The notes beneath the pieces were generated by a model. It ran no database searches. It had not been told where the DNA came from and saw only the letters and a program-made list of their open reading frames with translations. A program made the position numbers and the translations under genes. 30,109 nt of DNA from the NCBI GenBank assembly GCA_964588415.1, contig CAZPPK010000016.1:1-30109 (forward strand). The letters are read 5' to 3'. The DNA comes from Sulfidibacterium sp964588415. GTDB taxonomy: Bacteria; Bacteroidota; Bacteroidia; Bacteroidales; F082. Of this stretch, positions 8,098 through 17,129 are shown piece by piece. Positions within the stretch are counted from its first letter, which is position 1. Each line of letters begins with the position of its first letter.

Positions 8098-8373
8098 ATG
8101 ATTGAATTTCTTAGATTTGTTATTGTATTATTGGTAATCTGGTATGGAACAAAACTGATAATCAGATATGTGTTGCCGTGGCTGATCATGCGTTTCATTA
8201 ACAAACAACAAAAAAACTTTGATAATTTTAATCGTCCGGGAAACAGTAAAAAGGAAGACGAAATAAATATTAAAAAAGGTAAAAGCGAAAACAGGAAAAA
8301 AGACGATACCTCTTTTGGCGAATATGTCGATTTTGAGGAATTAGAACCCGACCAAGATAATAAAGATGAATAA
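8098..8373 (+). CDS. DUF4834 family small membrane protein
   Basis: A 91-residue protein with one N-terminal membrane segment (residues about 4-30, FLRFVIVLLVIWYGTKLIIRYVLPWLI). A basic stretch follows, then a highly charged acidic tail (EYVDFEELEPDQDNKDE). This layout fits the small Bacteroidota DUF4834 family, often found directly upstream of YfhO; its function is unknown. Its stop overlaps the next start by 8 nt (ATGAATAA), implying translational coupling and a role tied to the YfhO protein. No clean -7 element is seen; the nearest is TAATTTCG around 8073-8080. Confidence 0.75.
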   Translation: MIEFLRFVIVLLVIWYGTKLIIRYVLPWLIMRFINKQQKNFDNFNRPGNSKKEDEINIKKGKSENRKKDDTSFGEYVDFEELEPDQDNKDE

Positions 8374-10861
8374 AAACCTACTGAAAAAGCCCGTTCCCTA
8401 CATTGTGGCATTGGCTGTTTTTCTGACCATTACAATGATCTATTTTTCACCTGTATTTGAGGGTAAGATGCTGAAACAGCATGATATTGCTATGTATTTG
8501 GGTATGTCAAAAGAGATTAACAATTTCCGGGCAAATACAGGGCAGGAACCTTTATGGACCAACTCTATGTTTGGCGGTATGCCTGCCTGGCAGATTTCCG
8601 TGGAATATGTAGGGAACCAGATGTCAAAGTTGGACCGGATCATCCAGCTGGGGCTTCCACGGCCTGACGATTTGGTTTTCCTTTATTTTTTGGGTTTTTT
8701 CATTTTGCTATTGGTTTTGGATGTTGATCCGTGGCTAAGTATTGTGGGAGCTATTGCCTTTGCTATGTCGTCCTACTTTTTTATAATTCTTGGGGTAGGC
8801 CACACTTCAAAAGCACATGCAATTGGCTATATGGCACCCGTACTAGCGGGAATTATTTTGACTATGCGAGGGAAATTCTGGAAAGGCGGCTTACTCACTT
8901 CCATAGCCCTGGCACTTGAAATTCTGGCGGGACACCTTCAAATAACCTATTATCTTTTGATCCTTGTTTTAGTTTATGGAATCTTTTCCTTTATTGAAGC
9001 CGTCAGGGAAAAACAATTGTCGCGGTTTGCAAAAGCTTCCGGGGTTTTAATTCTGGCTGCAATCTTTGCCATTTTAACAAACATCACAAGCCTTTGGGGA
9101 ACTTATCAGTATTCGAAATACACTATGCGCGGCAAACCCGTGCTGACAGCTGAAAAAGAGAATAAATCAGGTGGCCTTGACCGTGATTATATCACTGCCT
9201 GGAGCTATGGAATCGGCGAGACATGGTCGCTGATGATTCCAGATATTAAAGGTGGGGCATCTGGCTATATTGGCCAGGACAACAGTGCCATGGATAATGT
9301 AAACCCCCGCTTTCGACGGATCATTGCCCAACAAAATTCTTACTGGGGCGACCAACCTGGAACAGCAGGGCCTGTGTATGTCGGAGCAATCATGGTTTTC
9401 TTTTTTGTCCTTGGCATGTTCCTGCTTGAGGATCGAATGAAATGGGCTCTTTTCGCGGCAACGGTACTGGCAATTGTCTTGTCCTGGGGCAAGAACTTCA
9501 TGGGGCTGACAAACTTCTTTATCGATTATGTGCCGGGGTATAACAAATTCCGCGCAGTTTCCATGATCCTTGTCATCGTAGAACTTACCATCCCTTTGAT
9601 TGGCGTTTTGGCTTTGAATAAGATTCTGAAAAACCCGAAGTTACTGTTGAAGAAAATGAAAATTTTCTATATCGCCTTGGGGCTGACAGCAGGAATAAGC
9701 TTGCTTTTCTATGCTTTTCCAACCTCCTTCTTCTCCTTCTTTAGCCAATATGAGGTTCATCAGTTCAATGTGTTGAAAATCAATAATAATCCAGCTCAGG
9801 TAACGGCATTTATGAACAGTTTGCAAAACGTCAGAGTTGTTATTTTCAGGCATGATGTATTGAGAAGCCTTTTCTTCATCGTTATAGCCGCGGTGGCACT
9901 TTATGCCTTTGCCAAAGGAAAACTGAAAAAAAGCGGGTTCCTGATCACGATTGGATTACTGGTATTAATAGATATGACTGGTATTGACCAACGGTATTTG
10001 AACGATTCTAATTTTGAGATGGCACATAAGGCAGAAGTCCCTTTTAAGAAAACAACTGCTGATCAAGATATTTTCAAAGATAAATCGTTGGATTATAGGG
10101 TTGTAGACCTTACCAAAAATATCTTCAACGATGCCAGTACTTCCTATTTTCACGAATCTATAGGCGGTTATCATGGTGCCAAATTGCAGCGTTATCAGGA
10201 TTTGATTGATGCTTATCTTCATACTGAGATAGGGAACATGAGAAAAGTGCTTTCGGAGAAACCGACATTAGCATCAATAGACTCTGCATTGGTAAAACAG
10301 CAGGTGTTGAATATGCTGAACACTAAATATCTAATCTATAACCCGGATGCAGAACCTATTTACAATTCGCATGCTTTTGGAAATGCATGGCTGGTAAATG
10401 ATTTTAAACTCGAAAAAGATGCAGATTCGTCTATTGCGGCGTTGGGAAATACTGATTTGCGTTCTGTGGCAGTGGTTGACCGTGAGTTTTCCAATCAGTT
10501 ACTTGGAAAGAAGTTCCCAGTGGATGCTTCGGCGCAGATCAATCTTATGTCCTATGAACCTAATGATCTGAAATACGATTTTCACTCGAAAACTCAACAG
10601 TTGGTTGTTTTCTCTGAAATTTATTACCCAAAGGGATGGAATGTTTATTTGGATGGGAATAAAGTTCCTTATTTCCGTGCCGATTATGCGCTTCGTGCCA
10701 TGGTAGTTCCAGCTGGGGTCCACAAGATAGAGTTTAAATTTCAGCCTAAGGTATGGAGCATCGGGGAAACGGTTTCATTCATCTTTTCTACCATATTACT
10801 GCTGCTTCTTGCTTATTTTATCGTGATGGAAGTAGGGCGTTTTCTGAAAACTAAAGAGTAA
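8366..10861 (+). CDS. YfhO family membrane protein (GT-C-like)
   Basis: An 831-residue polytopic membrane protein. The first helix (residues about 10-28) is followed by a long extracytoplasmic loop with the acidic motif QHDIAMYLGMSKE, in the position of the catalytic acid of GT-C enzymes. About ten further hydrophobic helices lie between residues 115 and 530. A large soluble domain (about 540-795) follows, then a last helix near the C-terminus (LLLLLAYFIVME). In other phyla YfhO proteins act in lipoteichoic-acid or polymer glycosylation using lipid-linked sugars; in Bacteroidota the substrate is not established. It is the central gene of an operon with DUF4834 (8-nt overlap) and a GT4 glycosyltransferase (12-nt gap), which supports a glycan role. 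Confidence 0.9.
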   Translation: MNKNLLKKPVPYIVALAVFLTITMIYFSPVFEGKMLKQHDIAMYLGMSKEINNFRANTGQEPLWTNSMFGGMPAWQISVEYVGNQMSKLDRIIQLGLPRPDDLVFLYFLGFFILLLVLDVDPWLSIVGAIAFAMSSYFFIILGVGHTSKAHAIGYMAPVLAGIILTMRGKFWKGGLLTSIALALEILAGHLQITYYLLILVLVYGIFSFIEAVREKQLSRFAKASGVLILAAIFAILTNITSLWGTYQYSKYTMRGKPVLTAEKENKSGGLDRDYITAWSYGIGETWSLMIPDIKGGASGYIGQDNSAMDNVNPRFRRIIAQQNSYWGDQPGTAGPVYVGAIMVFFFVLGMFLLEDRMKWALFAATVLAIVLSWGKNFMGLTNFFIDYVPGYNKFRAVSMILVIVELTIPLIGVLALNKILKNPKLLLKKMKIFYIALGLTAGISLLFYAFPTSFFSFFSQYEVHQFNVLKINNNPAQVTAFMNSLQNVRVVIFRHDVLRSLFFIVIAAVALYAFAKGKLKKSGFLITIGLLVLIDMTGIDQRYLNDSNFEMAHKAEVPFKKTTADQDIFKDKSLDYRVVDLTKNIFNDASTSYFHESIGGYHGAKLQRYQDLIDAYLHTEIGNMRKVLSEKPTLASIDSALVKQQVLNMLNTKYLIYNPDAEPIYNSHAFGNAWLVNDFKLEKDADSSIAALGNTDLRSVAVVDREFSNQLLGKKFPVDASAQINLMSYEPNDLKYDFHSKTQQLVVFSEIYYPKGWNVYLDGNKVPYFRADYALRAMVVPAGVHKIEFKFQPKVWSIGETVSFIFSTILLLLLAYFIVMEVGRFLKTKE

Positions 10862-10873
10862 AGGAATGCTGCT

Positions 10874-12178
10874 TTGAAAAAAGTACTGATCATAACTTAT
10901 TACTGGCCTCCTAGCGGTGGTGGCGGGGTGCAACGGTGGTTGAAATTTGTCAAATATCTGAAACGTTTCAACTGGGAACCCATTGTTTTTACACCGTCTA
11001 ATCCGGAAATTCCATCAGAAGATTTGTCTCTTCTGGAAGAAGTTCCCAAAGACTTGTGGGTTGTCCGTAATAAAATCTGGGAACCTTATACGTTTTACAA
11101 GCAGTTTACAGGGAGAAAGAAAGAAGACAAAATACAAACCGCTTTTCTCACTGAAAAAAAAGGGAAGTTCCATTTTTTTGAAGATATAGCAATCTGGATT
11201 CGCGGGAATATGTTTATCCCTGATGCGAGGAAGTACTGGATCAAGCCTTCTGTAAAATTTTTATCTGATTTTTTAACCCGTTATAAAGTGGATGCCGTTG
11301 TCACTACAGGCCCGCCTCACAGCGCTCATCTTATTGGGCTTCATTTAAAAGAAAAACTGGCAATTCCCTGGCTTGCCGATTTCAGAGATCCATGGACCAA
11401 TATTGACTATTATCAGGCCCTGAAGCTTGGACAGAGAGCCGACAAACTTCATCATCAGCTTGAGAAAATGGTTTTGGAACAGGCCGATGCTGTGACGGTA
11501 GTGAGCCCTGGAATGAAACGAGAGTTTCTGGAAATCGTAAACAGGGAATATGAAGTGATTCCTAATGGGTTTGATGAAGAAGATACATTGCCAACTCAAA
11601 AAGTGGAAGTGGGCCGAACCCATTTCACATTGGCACACATTGGTTCTTTAACCAGAACCAGAAATGCAGAGAATCTCTGGAAAGCCTTAAAAGAATTGAC
11701 TCTAGAAAATCTGAATTTTGCAAATAAATTGAAAATCAAGAATGTAGGAAAGATTGACATAGATGCGGTGGCGTCTTTGAAAAAACATGGGATGGAGTCT
11801 TATCTGAAACGTGTAGATTATATGCCACATCAGGAAGTAATTGCCGAACAGCTCAAAGCATCTGTTCTTATACTTTTGATAAACAATACGCCCAATGCCA
11901 AGCTTATCCTTACGGGAAAGCTTTTTGAATACCTGGCTTCAGGACGCCCGATTGTTTGCATTGGCCCGCCTGATGGCGATGCTGCGGAGATTATTCGTCA
12001 AACAAAATGCGGCTCTGTTTTTGACTTTTCAGAAACGGAAAGCTTAAAGCAGGAAATTCTAAGGCTTTTTAATGAATTTTCTTCAGGAAAGGAAATAACA
12101 AAGTGCAAAGACGTTCAACAATTTGAACGTAAAAATCTGACTTCAAAAATGGCTGTGGTTTTGGATAAAATGACGTAA
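10874..12178 (+). CDS. GT4-type glycosyltransferase
   Basis: A 434-residue GT-B fold enzyme that should transfer a sugar from an activated nucleotide donor on the cytoplasmic side. The N-terminal domain starts ITYYWPPSGGGGVQRWLK, the glycine-rich loop typical of the family. LADFRDPWTN marks the acceptor side. The C-terminal donor-binding half holds KLFEYLASGRPIVCIG, with the Glu that contacts the nucleotide sugar. The start is TTG, read from the family N-terminus (MKKVLIITYYWPP) and an AAAGGA ribosome site at 10860-10865; the nearby ATG at 10866 is out of frame. It is the third gene of the DUF4834-YfhO operon. Its stop codon directly abuts the stop of the convergent dehydrogenase gene. Confidence 0.9.
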   Translation: MKKVLIITYYWPPSGGGGVQRWLKFVKYLKRFNWEPIVFTPSNPEIPSEDLSLLEEVPKDLWVVRNKIWEPYTFYKQFTGRKKEDKIQTAFLTEKKGKFHFFEDIAIWIRGNMFIPDARKYWIKPSVKFLSDFLTRYKVDAVVTTGPPHSAHLIGLHLKEKLAIPWLADFRDPWTNIDYYQALKLGQRADKLHHQLEKMVLEQADAVTVVSPGMKREFLEIVNREYEVIPNGFDEEDTLPTQKVEVGRTHFTLAHIGSLTRTRNAENLWKALKELTLENLNFANKLKIKNVGKIDIDAVASLKKHGMESYLKRVDYMPHQEVIAEQLKASVLILLINNTPNAKLILTGKLFEYLASGRPIVCIGPPDGDAAEIIRQTKCGSVFDFSETESLKQEILRLFNEFSSGKEITKCKDVQQFERKNLTSKMAVVLDKMT

Positions 12179-13195
12179 TCAGAACCAGGTAAATAGATCT
12201 TCTTTAATGGGACTGGCTGCCAGCAAACGGTTTACGAAATTTGTGATGTCGTAGTTTTTATCATTGAAAACCTGGTAAAGCTCTTTCAGCATGAGTTCCT
12301 GAGTCCTGATATTTCTCTTTCGCGCAATTTTATCTACAAAAGTATTGGTAGCAATCTTCCCTTCGAGAACGACTTTCTCCGAAATGTAATCGGTGAAAAA
12401 ACCTTTCCCGATCAGAAGGCCCAGCGTCCTGTTCCGGCTCATGTCATTCAACGCCGTCAGGCTGAAATCGCCAAAACCGCAATAATTGAAGACCGTTCTT
12501 TCCTTACCGCCAAATCGCGAAAGCAAGTAACGCATCTCGTTGATGCTGCGCGTAAGTACCAGCGAACGCAAATTGGGTGAATTGTAATGGGCATCAACAA
12601 TCCCGATGATGATGGCATAAACATTCTTTAAAATGCTTGATAATTCCGTGCCAATGATGTCATTGGTAAAGTCAAGATAAATGGATGTTCCTTCAAACAG
12701 CTCCTTAAAAACATCAAAATATTTTGAGCTTTTGGTAGCAACCGTCATGCCTGTAGGTACCTGATTGATAATTTCCCGTGCAAATGAGGGCCCCTTAAAA
12801 CTGACAATAGGATTTGGGAGAATTTTTTCGATGCATTCCGGAATGGTGCTGTCTTCTCTTCCGAAACCTTTTGCGAGGTTGACCAGAATAGTCTGCGGAT
12901 CAAAAAGATCTTTGTTTAACTCTACAAAATCAACAGTTACTGTTGAAGGGATACCGAAAAAAATAATATCAGCACTTTGAAGTGAATTAATATCCCTGGT
13001 AGCGGTGATTCCTTCATGCAGCATGATGCTGGGGAAATACTTATTGTTAACGTGCTCGTTATTAATGGAATCGATCACATCCGGTTCAACGGAAACAATT
13101 TCAATAAGGTGCTTTTTCCCGTTGCTGAGAACCTGGGCAAAGGCTGTCGAAATAGCGCCACTTCCTACAAAACAGATTTTTATTGGATGTTTCAT
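12179..13195 (-). CDS. GpsA-like NAD(P)-dependent glycerol-3-phosphate dehydrogenase family protein
   Basis: A 338-residue oxidoreductase. The Rossmann dinucleotide loop is GSGAIS (residues 11-16). GpsA landmarks follow in order: VNLAKGFG with a conserved Lys, GPSFAREI, LKNVYAI with the catalytic Lys, GFGDFSLTA, and SRNRTLGLLIGKG. The reaction would be dihydroxyacetone phosphate to sn-glycerol-3-phosphate, or reduction of a related keto group. The N-terminal third is unlike a typical housekeeping Bacteroidota GpsA, and the gene sits among glycan genes, so it is probably a specialised paralogue. The ATG at 13195 is chosen over an in-frame TTG at 13210 because that TTG lies inside the promoter -7 element. 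It converges with the glycosyltransferase gene with no intervening base. Confidence 0.8.
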   Translation of the reverse strand: MKHPIKICFVGSGAISTAFAQVLSNGKKHLIEIVSVEPDVIDSINNEHVNNKYFPSIMLHEGITATRDINSLQSADIIFFGIPSTVTVDFVELNKDLFDPQTILVNLAKGFGREDSTIPECIEKILPNPIVSFKGPSFAREIINQVPTGMTVATKSSKYFDVFKELFEGTSIYLDFTNDIIGTELSSILKNVYAIIIGIVDAHYNSPNLRSLVLTRSINEMRYLLSRFGGKERTVFNYCGFGDFSLTALNDMSRNRTLGLLIGKGFFTDYISEKVVLEGKIATNTFVDKIARKRNIRTQELMLKELYQVFNDKNYDITNFVNRLLAASPIKEDLFTWF

Positions 13196-13207
13196 GTACC
13201 GGCATAC

Positions 13208-13215
13208 CAAAAATA
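13208..13215 (-). promoter_or_regulatory. -7 promoter element of the GpsA-like gene
   Basis: On the minus strand this reads TATTTTTG, an exact consensus match ending 12 nt before the ATG at 13195. The expected transcript start leaves a leader of only about 9 nt. It overlaps the alternative TTG start, which argues for the ATG. Confidence 0.55.
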
Positions 13216-13297
13216 AGCTGCAAAGCTAAGAATTATTTCGAGTTAGGCGTATGTTAAACTGTTTTAGGACCGCTACGAATGCGGAATGAATCTTTTC

Positions 13298-13305
13298 TAT
13301 CTTTG
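13298..13305 (+). promoter_or_regulatory. -7 promoter element of the FkbM-GT4 operon
   Basis: TATCTTTG matches TAnnTTTG exactly, with a predicted leader of about 66 nt to the ATG at 13375. A second, weaker match (TAGATTTT) lies immediately before the start codon. The GpsA-like promoter on the other strand is about 90 nt away, making this a divergent promoter region. Confidence 0.45.
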
Positions 13306-13374
13306 TTTTGCAGAAATTTATATTTGCAGTCTATCTTTTAAATCATTCATTACTTAAGGTTAGATTTTAAGCTC

Positions 13375-14475
13375 ATGACAATAATTGACAGCTCCTATAT
13401 CGAAGATATTACTAATGAGATAAAAATAGGGAAGGGAAATAGTCAAAACAATAAGTTAGGCAGACTAAAGTTCGGAATGCCTTTTTGGTTAAGGAAACTT
13501 ATTTTCGGTTCTCTGAACCCTTTTTATGTTTATTATATTTTTAATGATCTGCAGAAAAGGCGAAAGATTGAATTTCCTGTGAAACATATTTATTTTTCAA
13601 TTGATTTTTTGATGTATTGCTTGAAAAATAATGTTTCAATCGATTTGGATGAATACTTTTCTAAGAGTGATCAGAAAGAAATTATAAGATTTGTAAGGAA
13701 CAGGGTAAAATCCTGTTTTAATGTGAGATTATTTTACAGCGATCTTTGTCAGGATGGAACTATTGTTCCAAAAATTAAGTCAGCGGAACGTAAACTGTTT
13801 AAGAGAAGAAATTCAAAGAGCTATTCATGGAAAATTAATGGAACGGAATACACTGTCCCCAGTATTCCCGAACCTTCCTGTTTCTATTACAAGCAAGGTA
13901 TTTCGGAGCTGCCTTATAAATCTATTGAATCATTAAATGACAAACTTTTTTTAAGTGTCGGTGCATTTTGGGGAGACACTGCGATATCGTTATTACCTTA
14001 CAACCCTAAAGCGATATGGTGCTTTGAACCTGAGCTTGATAATTACACTACACTGATGAAGGTAATCGATGCCAATAAATTGCAGAGCAAGATTAAGGTG
14101 TTAAAATATGGTGTGGGCAACGAAAATAAGATACGGTCAATCTCTTCGGTTGGAGGAAGTAGCTTAATGTCAGATGGAGATGGCGAAGAAATTGAAGTCA
14201 GAAACCTTGATTCTTTTATGAATGAATTTAATGCCGAAGTTGGCCTCATCAAAATGGATATCGAAGGGTGGGAATATCGGGCACTGATCGGTGCAGAAGA
14301 AACCATAACAAAGTATAAACCAGTATTGGCAATCAGTATTTACCATACAGGACAGGACTTTTTTAAAATTCCTCCGTTACTCAAAAACTATTGCCCTGAC
14401 TATAATTTTAGATTCTTGAATTTAGCTCCGGAGGATTTGAATGAGAAGATACTGTTGGCATATATAAACGATTAA
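13375..14475 (+). CDS. FkbM family SAM-dependent methyltransferase
   Basis: A 366-residue protein. Residues about 190-366 form an FkbM methyltransferase domain. The SAM-binding loop is VGAFWGDT (195-202), the acidic strand end is CFEPE (216-220), and the FkbM hallmark IKMDIEGWE is at 292-300, followed by YHTGQDFF. Family members usually O-methylate sugars in exopolysaccharides, lipids or glycoproteins. Residues 1-185 are a basic, Phe/Tyr/Lys-rich extension I do not recognise; it has no clear signal peptide and only a weak hydrophobic patch at 35-56. The gene starts a two-gene operon, with the downstream GT4 gene 6 nt away, so the target is probably the glycan built by that enzyme. Confidence 0.85.
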   Translation: MTIIDSSYIEDITNEIKIGKGNSQNNKLGRLKFGMPFWLRKLIFGSLNPFYVYYIFNDLQKRRKIEFPVKHIYFSIDFLMYCLKNNVSIDLDEYFSKSDQKEIIRFVRNRVKSCFNVRLFYSDLCQDGTIVPKIKSAERKLFKRRNSKSYSWKINGTEYTVPSIPEPSCFYYKQGISELPYKSIESLNDKLFLSVGAFWGDTAISLLPYNPKAIWCFEPELDNYTTLMKVIDANKLQSKIKVLKYGVGNENKIRSISSVGGSSLMSDGDGEEIEVRNLDSFMNEFNAEVGLIKMDIEGWEYRALIGAEETITKYKPVLAISIYHTGQDFFKIPPLLKNYCPDYNFRFLNLAPEDLNEKILLAYIND

Positions 14476-14481
14476 AAGAGA

Positions 14482-15642
14482 ATGAAAAAATTACTTTTCG
14501 CATTAACGCCTGCCCAACAGATTGCGAATGGATCTTCGATCTATACGGAGTTTGTCTTTAAGAAAGTACTGGAAACCGGAAAGCCATTTGAAGCGTACTA
14601 TAATCCGAACATAGAAACTAACAAATCAATAATCAAAAGAATTCCACAGCATATCGAACTTCATAAATGTTCTGATATAACTGAGCTTGAAAAATTGCTC
14701 ACATCCAAATCTTATGATACGGTATTCTTTGGGAACGAAACAAATACTGAAGCCAAATTACCTAAAAATACCACTCCCATTGTTGTGATTCACGATCTGA
14801 GATTTATTGAAGTTCCTAACGATGCAACCAGGTATTTGTACCGTATAACAGCGTTCGAAAGGTTTAAGCAAATAATAGCATCAACTATTTTCCCTAATTA
14901 CGATTCAGACTATCAAAAGAAGAGAATATCAAATTTTATTGACCATCCCAAACTCAAAATTGTCACAGTTTCGAATCACACAAAATATTCAATATTATTA
15001 AATTTTCCTAAATTAAAAGATTCTCAAATCTACATTCTTTCAAGCCCTTACCCTGAAATTGGGGTTCAAAATACTATTCCCAACGAAAAGCAGATTTTAA
15101 AAGAATTAAGGCTTGTTTCTAAAGAATACTTTTTAATCATTAGCGCTGGCCGGTGGTTTAAAAATTCATACAGAGCAATACAAGCACTGGATCATCTGGC
15201 TGATAGAAAATTATTGAAAAATAAAAAGGTTTTGGTTTTGGGCGTTCAGGGAAGTAACAAAATAACCCAGGTAAAAAACCCGGAGACCTTCATTTTTAGG
15301 GATTATGTGGAAAATGAAACATTACAATGTGCGTATGCAAATGCATTCGGTTTCATATACCCCAGTCTGCAGGAAGGATTTGGAATTCCACCTTTGGAAG
15401 CGATGCAATACGGAACGCCTGTATTGGCAGCTTCCACTTCGGCCATTAATGAGGTATGCAGAACAGGAGCTTGTTATTTCAATCCATACTCGGTTATGGA
15501 AATGGAAAACCGAATATTGCATTTATTGAATGACAAAATTTTTTATGAGAAACTTAGCGCAGCGGGAGTTGAAAGAAGCAAGGAAATTGCTTTAAAACAG
15601 AAAGATGATTTAAATGAACTTTTGAAATTGATTTTTGAATAG
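14482..15642 (+). CDS. GT4-type glycosyltransferase
   Basis: A 386-residue GT-B glycosyltransferase. The N-terminal half has the family start LTPAQQIANGSSIYTEF. IISAGRWFKNSYRAIQALD opens the donor-binding domain at about residue 220. SLQEGFGIPPLEAMQYGTPV carries the EX7E-type motif that holds the nucleotide sugar. The donor and acceptor are unknown. It follows the FkbM gene by 6 nt and has no promoter of its own, so the two are cotranscribed. Its end lies 2 nt from the stop of the convergent flippase gene, leaving no room for a terminator. Confidence 0.9.
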   Translation: MKKLLFALTPAQQIANGSSIYTEFVFKKVLETGKPFEAYYNPNIETNKSIIKRIPQHIELHKCSDITELEKLLTSKSYDTVFFGNETNTEAKLPKNTTPIVVIHDLRFIEVPNDATRYLYRITAFERFKQIIASTIFPNYDSDYQKKRISNFIDHPKLKIVTVSNHTKYSILLNFPKLKDSQIYILSSPYPEIGVQNTIPNEKQILKELRLVSKEYFLIISAGRWFKNSYRAIQALDHLADRKLLKNKKVLVLGVQGSNKITQVKNPETFIFRDYVENETLQCAYANAFGFIYPSLQEGFGIPPLEAMQYGTPVLAASTSAINEVCRTGACYFNPYSVMEMENRILHLLNDKIFYEKLSAAGVERSKEIALKQKDDLNELLKLIFE

Positions 15643-15644
15643 GG

Positions 15645-17129
15645 TTATTTGTTTAAAAGCTGAGAAGCAAGCCTAAGATATTTCTTTACAAAACCAGTGT
15701 ACTCATCGGAAACTTTCCAGAAAAATGCAAGTGGAAGATAGAGTAGAATAATTACTGAAGACCTAAAAACGATATCAACAAAAATATTTGGAAGCACCGG
15801 AATCAATTGTACAATCAGGTAAACTCCTATCCCCAGAAATAATATTTTCAGGTTTCGCATCTTGAAAGGCAACATTTTCATTTTCTTATAAATATAAAAA
15901 ACCTGAAGGGATATTACAAATATTTGCGATAACAATGTAGCAAGTGCAGCTCCGACAATTCCCAATGGCGGAATCAACAAATAGTTGGAAATGACTACGA
16001 AACCCAGGAATGCAACATTAAACCATAAAAGCTTTTTAAAATGCTGTGAATACTGCAATATGAAAACATTCACTCCTACTGATGCTCCAAAAAGCTTTGC
16101 CAGGGCAATGAAAAGCAAAACATACTTCCCACTTGCGTAGGAGGGAGGCAACAACCTGAAAATATCATCTGCGTTAAGCCAGATTCCCAGAAAGATCAGC
16201 ATACTTACAAAGCTCAGATTTATAGAAGCTCCCTGATAGATTTCTTTAATTTTGGCGAGATTATTTTTGGCAAAACCTTCTGAAATAATAGGAATTAAAA
16301 TATTGGTGGTTCCGTTGAAAGGCAATAAAATCACCGCACCAAGATAGAATGCAACCGAATAATAAGCAACGCTTTTGAGACCAATCATACCGCCTACCAT
16401 AAGTACATCAATATAGCTGGCAAGATACGCCGTACTCCCTCCAAGAATGACATACAACCCGAATTCACCCATGATTTTAATGCGTTTGGCAGTCAGAAAG
16501 TTCATCTTGAATGATATTTTTAGTTGTTTTAGCGCCACAGCGTATATGATCAGGAACAGTAAAATAATTCCGTAAGCATTGACGAACCAAAAAATAAAGG
16601 TTTCAAAGTTGATCAGCTTTTGCTGGTATAGAATAATCAGTCCCAGCCATAAAACCCGCAACATCACATTTTTCAGAAAAGCAGCTACCGTGGTTTTGAA
16701 CAAAGCCCGGAGATAAGCCTCCAGCATGTTAAAATACATGAAGAAAAATGTGATGATGTAGATGAAAGAAAAATTGTCTGCGAAAAGACTGGTTTGCGTT
16801 GCATAAGACCTGACAATTTGACCTTTAAATATTGTACCGGCAAGCAGAAAAACTAAAAATCCCAGCAAAGGGATTAACAGCACAAGCACGAAAAAGCTCC
16901 CTCTTTGTTTTTCTTTAAAATCGGTGAAGAATTTTATCAAAACCTGAGGCCCTCCCAACAAAGTAAACTGGGCAAAAATTGTCCCGGCTGCCCAAAGAAC
17001 ACGCGTTAAACCAAATTGATCGGCCGTCAAAAAAATGGGAAACAGAAGAATGGTATTTATATAACCCACAACAATTCCCAGGAACATCCATACGGAGTTA
17101 TAAAATCCCTGCTTGATGACCATTCCCAT
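15645..17129 (-). CDS. Oligosaccharide flippase (Wzx/MOP superfamily)
   Basis: A 494-residue integral membrane protein with about 12-14 predicted helices, starting with a helix after VIKQGFYNSVWMFLGIVVGYINTILLFP. It ends in a short basic tail. The pattern fits the polysaccharide-biosynthesis branch of the MOP exporters, which flip undecaprenyl-linked glycans across the inner membrane. Two ATGs two codons apart (17129 and 17123) are both possible starts. It lies 141 nt downstream of a glycosyltransferase gene on the same strand, without a clear terminator or promoter between them, so cotranscription is likely. No polymerase gene is present, suggesting transport of short or externally assembled oligosaccharides. 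Confidence 0.9.
   Translation of the reverse strand: MGMVIKQGFYNSVWMFLGIVVGYINTILLFPIFLTADQFGLTRVLWAAGTIFAQFTLLGGPQVLIKFFTDFKEKQRGSFFVLVLLIPLLGFLVFLLAGTIFKGQIVRSYATQTSLFADNFSFIYIITFFFMYFNMLEAYLRALFKTTVAAFLKNVMLRVLWLGLIILYQQKLINFETFIFWFVNAYGIILLFLIIYAVALKQLKISFKMNFLTAKRIKIMGEFGLYVILGGSTAYLASYIDVLMVGGMIGLKSVAYYSVAFYLGAVILLPFNGTTNILIPIISEGFAKNNLAKIKEIYQGASINLSFVSMLIFLGIWLNADDIFRLLPPSYASGKYVLLFIALAKLFGASVGVNVFILQYSQHFKKLLWFNVAFLGFVVISNYLLIPPLGIVGAALATLLSQIFVISLQVFYIYKKMKMLPFKMRNLKILFLGIGVYLIVQLIPVLPNIFVDIVFRSSVIILLYLPLAFFWKVSDEYTGFVKKYLRLASQLLNK

Noticed and set aside
8031..8411. 126-residue minus-strand frame over the DUF4834 gene
   Set aside because: It covers the DUF4834/YfhO coupling overlap on the opposite strand, has no promoter or ribosome site, and looks like a shadow frame.
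13208..13210. TTG start giving a 343-residue GpsA-like protein
   Set aside because: It lies inside a consensus -7 element, and the family N-terminus begins at the ATG five codons later.
13268..13285. Inverted repeat CCGC...GCGG in the divergent promoter region
   Set aside because: The stem is only 4 bp, too short to claim as an operator or hairpin.
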